Source: JAVBSN01 sp031556525
Lineage (GTDB): Bacteria; Bacillota; Clostridia; Lachnospirales; Lachnospiraceae
Length of the DNA: 64,000 nt
Assembly (NCBI GenBank): GCA_031556525.1
Contig: JAVBSS010000004.1
Location: 39,656 to 103,655, forward strand
Reading direction: 5' to 3'
Shown: piece after piece, positions 57,889 through 64,000 of the stretch
How the letters are laid out: every line of letters begins with the position of its first letter
Position numbering within the stretch: position 1 is the first letter of the stretch
Translations under genes and position numbers: made by a program
The notes under the pieces: model-generated
What the model was told of the DNA's origin: nothing
Databases searched by the model: none
Seen by the model: the letters and a program-made list of their open reading frames with translations, nothing else

Positions 57889-58434
57889 TTATACAGTAAG
57901 AATTTCTTTTGACTTATCTTCAACAGTCTTATCAATTTCTGTTATATACTTATCTGTTAACTTCTGCACCTTATCTTCATATCCCTTTAACTCATCTTCT
58001 GATATTTCGTTAGCTTTGCTTTGCTTCTTAAATGAATCATTGGCATCTCTTCTAATATTTCTTATTGCTACTTTAGAATTCTCACCTTTTTTCTTAATAT
58101 CTTTAACTAATTCTTTTCTTCTGTCCTCTGTCAACTCTGGGAAATTAAGAATAATTGATTTACCATCATTGTTAGGTGTAACACCTAAATCTGAACACAT
58201 TATAGCTTTCTCAATCTCTTTAATCATCGATGCTTCCCAAGGTGATATAAGTATTGATCTTGCTTCCGGTACACTTACATTTGCAACTTGTTGAAGTGGT
58301 GTAGGCGAACCATAGTAATCAACTTTAATTTTATCTAATATATGTGGATTAGCTCTTCCAGCTCTAATTGTAACAAACTCCGCCTTCAAACTATCTAAAC
58401 TCTTTTCCATCTTCTCTTCGTATTGTTTCATCAT
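57889..58434 (-). CDS. frr: ribosome recycling factor
   Basis: 181-aa RRF, which splits ribosomes after termination with EF-G. The family pattern is clear: FVTIRAGRANPHILDKIKVDYYGSPTPLQQVANVSVPEARSILI, DRRKELVKDIKKKGENSKVAIRNIRRDAND. The first of two adjacent ATGs is used, and AGGAGG lies upstream. Confidence 0.97.
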   Translation of the reverse strand: MMKQYEEKMEKSLDSLKAEFVTIRAGRANPHILDKIKVDYYGSPTPLQQVANVSVPEARSILISPWEASMIKEIEKAIMCSDLGVTPNNDGKSIILNFPELTEDRRKELVKDIKKKGENSKVAIRNIRRDANDSFKKQSKANEISEDELKGYEDKVQKLTDKYITEIDKTVEDKSKEILTV

Positions 58435-58459
58435 CTTTTTAAAATCCTCCTAATTATAA

Positions 58460-59161
58460 TTAAACATTTATATATGTTCCACTAAATTTACCATTTAGTG
58501 CATTTACTATACTATTATCGCTATTAAGACCAAATAACATCATAGGCATCTTATTTTCCATAGCCAATACTGCTGAGGCTAAATCTATAACGCCTAACTT
58601 ATTATCAACAATGTCCTTCATCTCCATCGCATCATATTTCTTAGCATCTGGATTCACATTAGGATCACTGTCATATACACCATCTATTGCTTTAGCTGAT
58701 AATATAACATCTGCCTCAACTTCTATGGCCATAAGTACTGTTGCCATATCTGTTGAAAAATATGGATGTCCAATCCCTCCTGCAAAAAACACTACTTTAC
58801 CTGACTCTAAGTCATTAATCGCTTTGTCCTTGTTAAATAATTCGGTCATATTTCCACAAGCAAATGGTGTCATTATATTTGTATCAATTCCTGCTGTTCT
58901 AAACATATCTGCTGCATAAATACAGTTCATTACAGTTGCTAGCATACCAATCTGATCTGCTTTAACTCTATCCATATTTTCAGAAGTTCTTCCTCTCCAA
59001 AAGTTACCTCCACCAATAACAACAGCAACTTGTTTACCACTATCTAATACTTCTCTAACTTGCTTAGCCACATCAACAACAGTTTTCTCATCAAATCCTG
59101 TTTTCTTATCTCCAGCTAAGGCTTCTCCACTAAGCTTTAATAATATTCTATCTGTCTTCAT
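58460..59161 (-). CDS. pyrH: UMP kinase
   Basis: 233-aa bacterial UMP kinase (amino-acid kinase fold) making UDP for nucleotide and cell-wall synthesis. ILLKLSGEALAG at the start, VIGGGNFWRGR, and AGGIGHPYFSTDMATVLMAIEVEADVILSAKAIDGVYD. The gene precedes frr, as is common. The bactofilin-like gene lies 28 bases upstream. Confidence 0.96.
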   Translation of the reverse strand: MKTDRILLKLSGEALAGDKKTGFDEKTVVDVAKQVREVLDSGKQVAVVIGGGNFWRGRTSENMDRVKADQIGMLATVMNCIYAADMFRTAGIDTNIMTPFACGNMTELFNKDKAINDLESGKVVFFAGGIGHPYFSTDMATVLMAIEVEADVILSAKAIDGVYDSDPNVNPDAKKYDAMEMKDIVDNKLGVIDLASAVLAMENKMPMMLFGLNSDNSIVNALNGKFSGTYINV

Positions 59162-59189
59162 TCTATATTGCTCCTACTTACTATTTATC

Positions 59190-60659
59190 TTATGAAAAGA
59201 AACTCTTAACATCAATATCTGAGTAACTTTGTGAACACATACCCTCAAGTACAGCACCATTATTAATTTGAACTGAACGAGATTTGATATTACCCATTAT
59301 AACTGCTGTAGAATCTACAATAACAGGACCTTGAACATCTATATCACCATTTACAGCTCCAGCTATTACTGCTGATTTTGCAATAACATTTCCAACGATT
59401 ACTGTTCCAACGCCAACTTTAACACTTCCGTCAGTTTGAACATCGCCTTCAATTTTAGCTGCATTAGCATATATTTCACCAGCTTTAACTTTACCTATTA
59501 TTGTACCACCAACTACTAATTTACCCTTACAATTAATATCACCTTCAATAGTACCAATAACATCAATAGATCCATCTGTATCTAAGTTTCCTGTAATCTT
59601 AGTTCCCTTAGTTATATAAGTAGTAGCAGAATCTACTTTGTCTGAAGTCTCTTCTACTTCCTCAATCTTATCTTCTACATCAACAATGCTTATAATATCT
59701 TTCTCAGCCATAGTATTCTCCTCAACAATCTCTTCAATAATATTTTCTTCTATATCACTAATTTCTTCAATAACTTCTTCTAGCTCTTCCATTTCTTCTA
59801 TATCATCAATAATATTTTCTTCCATCTCGCTAGTATCTGGAATAATCTCTTCTTCTAATTCAAAAGTAACGTCTTCTATATCTTCTTGAAGTATAGGCTC
59901 TTCTATAATCACAGGTTCTTCTGTTATATCGAATACCTCTTCTATTTCTTGTTCTTCTTCATCAGATATATAATCTACTGCTTCTTGCTCTTCTGTAATC
60001 GTGTTCTCTGGTGTCATCTCTAGAGCGACTTCAAAATCAAGAGTAATCTCTTCATCATCATCTTCTATAAAGTCCTCACCAATCAACTCTTCTGTTATAT
60101 CTTCTAATATTTCTTCATCATATTCTTCATTAAAATTATTTGTTTCAGCTAGAATAGATTGTAGTTCTTCATCATTATTGCTATTAGCCATTAAATCATC
60201 TAAGAAATCACCAATACTTTCTTCTTCAATTGGTTGCTCATCAGTTTCTTCAAGCGTCTGTTCTTGTTCAACATATTGTTCATTGTCTACTATTTGCTCT
60301 TCTTCAATATATTGTTCTTCGTTGACTAATTGTTCTTCATAAGAAGCTTCATCATCAAAAGTATCTACTATATCTTCATCAGTATACTCTGCAGTAACCT
60401 CTGCTGCTCGTCTAGCTTCTTCTCTTGCTATAATCTCATCTATATCTTCATCATCAAAATCATCATCCATTAAATCTTCTGGAGCAATCTCCATATCATC
60501 CATATCTTTTTCTTCTTCAGCAGTATTATCTTCTGTTGTCTCTTCAAAAGTATTTACAATATCTTCATCATCATACTCGTTCACCATCTCATCATTATCA
60601 GGCATCAACTCATTCATTGCTTGAGTAAAATCAGCCTTGAAATCTTTAAAAAAACTCAT
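59190..60659 (-). CDS. bactofilin with a long acidic extension
   Basis: 489-aa protein. Residues 1 to about 340 are extremely rich in Glu, Asp and Ile (for example EEVIEEISDIEENIIEEIVEE) and look disordered or helical. The C-terminal roughly 130 residues (ITKGTKITGNLDTDGSIDVIGTIEGDINCKGKLVVGGTIIGKVKAG onward) are a bactofilin beta-helix with repeating glycine-valine steps. Bactofilins form polymers at the membrane that shape cells. The acidic arm is unusual and may bind partners or keep polymers apart. It shares a probable unit with a small membrane protein upstream. Confidence 0.85.
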   Translation of the reverse strand: MSFFKDFKADFTQAMNELMPDNDEMVNEYDDEDIVNTFEETTEDNTAEEEKDMDDMEIAPEDLMDDDFDDEDIDEIIAREEARRAAEVTAEYTDEDIVDTFDDEASYEEQLVNEEQYIEEEQIVDNEQYVEQEQTLEETDEQPIEEESIGDFLDDLMANSNNDEELQSILAETNNFNEEYDEEILEDITEELIGEDFIEDDDEEITLDFEVALEMTPENTITEEQEAVDYISDEEEQEIEEVFDITEEPVIIEEPILQEDIEDVTFELEEEIIPDTSEMEENIIDDIEEMEELEEVIEEISDIEENIIEEIVEENTMAEKDIISIVDVEDKIEEVEETSDKVDSATTYITKGTKITGNLDTDGSIDVIGTIEGDINCKGKLVVGGTIIGKVKAGEIYANAAKIEGDVQTDGSVKVGVGTVIVGNVIAKSAVIAGAVNGDIDVQGPVIVDSTAVIMGNIKSRSVQINNGAVLEGMCSQSYSDIDVKSFFS

Positions 60660-60709
60660 GTAACCTTCCTCCTATTGTTACTTATTATATGTTAACTATA
60701 ATGTAATTT

Positions 60710-60928
60710 TTATACATCTATGTGACTTTCACTTGTATAGTTATAAGAGTATATATCTTCAATTCGCTTTTCCAATATATTAATCTTCATTAATAATATA
60801 ATATTTAAAACAATTGACATAAACACTAAAAATACTAAAAACGCCACAATACTTCTTTTAATCTGCTTAACTCTTTTAGAATTATTAGCAACACTACCAT
60901 TACCTCTAGTATTACCTTGTTCTGCCAT
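60710..60928 (-). CDS. small coiled-coil membrane protein
   Basis: 72-aa protein with a Gly/Asn-rich basic N-terminus, one membrane segment (SIVAFLVFLVFMSIVLNIILLM, about 26-47) and a short coiled coil (KINILEKRIEDIYSYNY). It lies 50 bases upstream of the bactofilin gene on the same strand and may anchor that polymer to the membrane. This is inferred only from position. A possible promoter with TATAAT at 60988-60993 lies upstream. Confidence 0.6.
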   Translation of the reverse strand: MAEQGNTRGNGSVANNSKRVKQIKRSIVAFLVFLVFMSIVLNIILLMKINILEKRIEDIYSYNYTSESHIDV

Positions 60929-61060
60929 CTATGTTCACCTCTAGATACATATTATTACCAGTCCTAAAAACCTGGACAAGTATTCATATTATACCATATC
61001 CTAAATAAAGGTTAAAGACTTTTTAAAATAAAATTCCATGGCACATTCTCCTATCATACA

Positions 61061-62413
61061 TTAATGTTTATACTTCATCTTATATTTATATGCTGTTATC
61101 TGTGTATCCTCACTACAGTCATATAAACACTCTTCTAATATATTATCCGGAATACACTTTGACTTACACATAATTTCTACTATGTGCTCACGACAAAAAG
61201 AACATCGATTCTTCTTATAATCAAATAATAATATTTCTTTTACTTTCGAGTTCTTTCGTTTGCCAAATATTTTTCTAATAGCCATTGTTAAACTATGATA
61301 ATCATATTCCATAGACTGCTTATGTGATTTTAATATTTTTAAAATGAGTTCATATTCATCCTTAAAATTCTTTTCCAGTAAACCAAGAGATTCAGGAATA
61401 TGTATTCCATTTTCTAAGTTATATACTGCTAATTCATGAATTTGTTTATGTTTAAACCTTGCAAGTACTTTTAATACCATTTCCTGTAGTTCATCATTTC
61501 CTGTATCATATATTTCTAAAAGATTATCAATAGAACGTGGATAGTCAACAGCACGAAACACACTTAGTAATGCTATTTTTATTTTCAGATCATCTAAGTC
61601 ATCAATTTTTTTAGCAATTTCAATTAATTCTTCTGTTGATGCTTTTCTAGCTAAACGACGACCATATCCAAGGACTCTGGATTTTTGATTATTTTTACTA
61701 GCATCTATTAAATCTTGTATACTTATCGTATCTGTTTTACTAATATTTTGTCGTTCTTCCTCTTTCTTTGCCTCTATATTAACTTCATCCAGAAAACGTT
61801 TTATTTCTGGTGATTTTAATGCTTCTCTTTCTAATCCCTTATATATTCGTTTCTCTCCAAATTCATCCTCTGCATTGCTAAGAAACCAATCATACCAAAT
61901 AACATTTTCTCTTTTGCTTTTCATTAAGATTGTACCAAACTTTTTCACTGTATCATAAAAAGATTTAATTCCATAAATATCGTATAGCCATATGGCAATC
62001 TGTTCAACATTTTCACGTGGATTAGCCTTACCACTATATCTAGTTATATGCGGTAGCTTATGTATTAACTCATCAAGCTTTTCCTGCAATACTTCAGCTG
62101 CTTTATCACTACCATTTTCCCAAAATAGAAACAATAATCCACAAAGTTGACCTGTGATATTATAGTCATTAGTTTTACCAAAACATTCAATTATCTTACT
62201 TTCAAAATAATCCAAATCGCCCACTAAATTAATAGCCTCGAAAAGATAGTAATGGCGACCTTTTTCACATATGACATCACAGCAATTATTATGAAGACAA
62301 GCATATAAAACTGCTGTCCTATATTGCTCATTATTTTCAGGCTCCTTCATAAGCTCCAATATAGCACTACCTAATCCCATATTTATATTTCGTTTAAACT
62401 CTCTAATATTCAT
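61061..62413 (-). CDS. hypothetical helical-repeat protein
   Basis: 450-aa all-helical soluble protein. Two helix-rich halves are joined by a charged linker (about 215-235). The second half has HEAT-like pairs (KIALLSVFRAVDYPRSIDNLLEIYDTGNDELQEMVLKVLARFKHKQIHELAVYNLENG). Near the end is a cysteine cluster (KKNRCSFCREHIVEIMCKSKC, about 408-428) that could bind metal. No family is recognised. It interrupts the usual tsf-pyrH spacing, so it may be an insertion of an accessory gene. Confidence 0.55.
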   Translation of the reverse strand: MNIREFKRNINMGLGSAILELMKEPENNEQYRTAVLYACLHNNCCDVICEKGRHYYLFEAINLVGDLDYFESKIIECFGKTNDYNITGQLCGLLFLFWENGSDKAAEVLQEKLDELIHKLPHITRYSGKANPRENVEQIAIWLYDIYGIKSFYDTVKKFGTILMKSKRENVIWYDWFLSNAEDEFGEKRIYKGLEREALKSPEIKRFLDEVNIEAKKEEERQNISKTDTISIQDLIDASKNNQKSRVLGYGRRLARKASTEELIEIAKKIDDLDDLKIKIALLSVFRAVDYPRSIDNLLEIYDTGNDELQEMVLKVLARFKHKQIHELAVYNLENGIHIPESLGLLEKNFKDEYELILKILKSHKQSMEYDYHSLTMAIRKIFGKRKNSKVKEILLFDYKKNRCSFCREHIVEIMCKSKCIPDNILEECLYDCSEDTQITAYKYKMKYKH

Positions 62414-62552
62414 AAATCCCCTTCTTTATTACACTTAACACTTCTACTAATCAAACCATCCCTATTCATATAGTATATAATGAATTATATTACTGATTAT
62501 CATTCTAACCCCTAGAATATCATCACGTATAACGAAAGTCAAATACGTCAAA

Positions 62553-62580
62553 AGAGGATATACCCTAAGGTATATCCTCT
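62553..62580 (-). terminator. intrinsic terminator of rpsB-tsf
   Basis: Perfect 12-bp stem AGAGGATATACC / GGTATATCCTCT with a four-base loop, then TTTTG on the minus strand, 26 bases after tsf. Confidence 0.88.
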
Positions 62581-62605
62581 ATATAAGTCATTTATATTCG
62601 GGAAA

Positions 62606-63541
62606 TTATTGTCCCATTTGTGCTGCTACTTCTGCTGCAAAGTCTTCGTTCTTCTTCTCAAGACCTTCACCAGTCTCATAACGAACAAATTTCTTAAATT
62701 CAATAGTAACACCATTGTCTTTTGCAACTTGCTCTAAATACTTAGCAACTGTTTCTTTATTCTCAGCTTTAACATACTCTTGCTCTAATAAACAAACTTC
62801 TTTTAACTCTTTGTTAAGACGACCAATAATCATCTTCTCGATAATGTTCTCTGGTTTTCCTTCGTTCTTAGGATCATTCTTAGCTTGAGCAAGTAAAAGT
62901 GCCTTTTGGCTCTCTTTGTACTCTTCTGATACATCAGCTTGTGATACATACTTAGGATTCATAGCTGCTACTTGCATAGCTACGTTCTTAAGACATTCTT
63001 TTACTGCATCACTATCTGAATCTGTCTTAGCTTCAACTAAAACACCAACTTTACCACCAGCGTGGATATATGATACTGCAATACCATCATTAGATTGGAT
63101 TTGCTCAAATCTTCTAATGTTCATGTTCTCACCAATCTTAGCTATCATAGTAGCTAATTTCTCACTAACTGTGATTGAAGAATCTTTAGCCCATGACTCA
63201 GCTAAAAAGCTATCTATATCTGTAGCAGTTGTTGTTGTTGCTTGTGCACAAACCTCAGCAACGAACTCTTGGAATACTTCATTCTTAGCAACGAAATCTG
63301 TCTCAGCATTTACTTCAACGATTGCTGCAGTCTTATTATCTGCACTAATGTTTGTTGCTACAATACCTTCAGCAGCAATTCTGTCTGCCTTCTTTTGAGC
63401 TGTAGCTAAACCTTTTTCTTTTAAAAACTCTACTGCTTTATCAAAATCACCATCTGTCTCTGTAAGAGCTTTCTTACAATCCATCATGCCAGCGCCTGTT
63501 TTTTCTCTTAATTCTTTTACCATACTTGCTGTAATAGCCAT
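62606..63541 (-). CDS. tsf: elongation factor Ts
   Basis: 311-aa EF-Ts, the nucleotide-exchange factor for EF-Tu. N-terminal UBA-like domain ITASMVKELREKTGAGMMDCKKALTETDGDFDKAVEFLKEKG, core EVNAETDFVAKNEVFQ and VGVLVEAKTDSD, then a C-terminal MNPKYVSQADV block. Ends before a clear terminator. It follows rpsB after 117 bases. Confidence 0.97.
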   Translation of the reverse strand: MAITASMVKELREKTGAGMMDCKKALTETDGDFDKAVEFLKEKGLATAQKKADRIAAEGIVATNISADNKTAAIVEVNAETDFVAKNEVFQEFVAEVCAQATTTTATDIDSFLAESWAKDSSITVSEKLATMIAKIGENMNIRRFEQIQSNDGIAVSYIHAGGKVGVLVEAKTDSDSDAVKECLKNVAMQVAAMNPKYVSQADVSEEYKESQKALLLAQAKNDPKNEGKPENIIEKMIIGRLNKELKEVCLLEQEYVKAENKETVAKYLEQVAKDNGVTIEFKKFVRYETGEGLEKKNEDFAAEVAAQMGQ

Positions 63542-63571
63542 TATATTATACCTCCATATTCTTATTACGTA

Positions 63572-63608
63572 ACAATAGAACGTATCGACAAAGCGTGCGT
63601 TCTATTGT
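63572..63608 (-). other. hairpin between rpsB and tsf
   Basis: 11-bp stem ACAATAGAACG / CGTTCTATTGT with a 15-base loop in the rpsB-tsf spacer. No T tract, so not a normal terminator. Perhaps an RNA processing or stability element. Confidence 0.5.
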
Positions 63609-63658
63609 AACAAAATCTATACTCTCTATGCATTCTCACAAAGTGAAAATACTATAAA

Positions 63659-64000
63659 TTATTCTTCTGTTGCTTCTTCTTCAACTACTACATCTACGCC
63701 TTGATTAGCTTCGATAACAGCATCTGCCATTTTAGCAACGATTAATTTAACTGCTCTGATAGCATCATCATTACCAGGAATTACATAATCTAATTCTTCT
63801 GGATCACAGTTAGTATCAGCGATACCTACTAGTGGAATTCCTAATGAATGTGCTTCTTGAATACATATTCTTTCTTTACGTGGGTCTACTACGAAAATCA
63901 TGTCTGGAATATCTTTTAACTCTTTGATACCACCAAGATTCTTTTGAAGTTTCTCCATCTCTTTTTTGATTACAATAACTTCTTTCTTAGGAAGAACATC
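63659..64000 (-). CDS. rpsB: ribosomal protein S2 (partial, C-terminal part)
   Basis: The last 113 or so codons of S2, cut by the right edge of the window. The family block GGIKELKDIPDMIFVVDPRKERICIQEAHSLGIPLVGIADTNCDPEELDYVIPGNDDAIRAVKLI is diagnostic, followed by an acidic tail ending VVEEEATEE. The reading frame runs on past 64000, so the start is outside the window. Confidence 0.96.
   Translation of the reverse strand, partial: DVLPKKEVIVIKKEMEKLQKNLGGIKELKDIPDMIFVVDPRKERICIQEAHSLGIPLVGIADTNCDPEELDYVIPGNDDAIRAVKLIVAKMADAVIEANQGVDVVVEEEATEE

Overview
The window looks like a low-GC Gram-positive chromosome, most likely a Lachnospiraceae (Clostridia) species. This rests on AT-rich DNA, AGGAGG-type ribosome sites, a PolC-type DNA polymerase, a ylqH-ylqG-rnhB-ylqF-rplS-trmD-rimM-rpsP-ffh-ylxM order typical of Firmicutes, two type I signal peptidases and a SpoIID-like gene. 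No genome search was possible, so the species is not named.

Layout. (1) 1-9.4 kb, minus strand: an accessory array of single-gene units with no shared pathway (SUFU, SUKH, DUF4259, DUF3788 and other immunity-type proteins, MsrA, two GNAT acetyltransferases, small membrane proteins). Three units are frameshifted, and a short AGAAGTTG-type motif recurs at gene boundaries. (2) 9.4-28.4 kb, minus strand: core translation and processing genes, yraN, flhB-like, fliK-like, rnhB, lepB, rbgA, lepB, rplS, aminotransferase, trmD, rimM, khpA, rpsP, ffh, ylxM, and then the rimP-nusA-rnpM-L7Ae-infB-rbfA-nrnA-truB-ribF operon. (3) 28.4-35.3 kb: two paralogous membrane proteins, yaiI, bioY with a BirA-type operator, and a GntR-regulated ABC transporter. 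(4) 35.5-36.8 kb, plus strand: a SpoIID/peptidoglycan-binding protein. (5) 36.87-45.06 kb: an 8.2-kb integrated element in tRNA-Glu(CUC). (6) 45.4-48.3 kb: a convergent response regulator and sensor kinase, then DegV. (7) 48.3-64 kb, minus strand: polC, ispG, rseP, dxr, cdsA, uppS, frr, pyrH, a bactofilin-like gene, an unknown gene, tsf and the end of rpsB.

The standout is the integrated element. It is bounded by 22-bp direct repeats made of the tRNA 3' end and carries a tyrosine integrase with candidate arm-type sites. Its structural module is that of a filamentous phage: candidate ssDNA-binding protein, 57-aa major-coat-like protein, terminator, long secreted and membrane-anchored pIII-like protein, small membrane proteins and a Zot/pI ATPase. 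Its replication module looks like that of eukaryotic CRESS-DNA viruses: an HUH-endonuclease/SF3-helicase Rep, preceded by a perfect 12-bp stem-loop whose loop contains TAGTATTAC (the circovirus-type nick-site nonanucleotide) and five GTCGCA iterons. A divergent control region has a small HTH repressor, three palindromic operators and a membrane protein that could act in superinfection immunity.

Other regulatory structure seen: tandem covarying hairpins upstream of rpsP and between cdsA and dxr, an SD-containing hairpin at the start of the ylxM-ffh mRNA, a terminator-like hairpin in the rimP-nusA leader, and a probable L19 leader.
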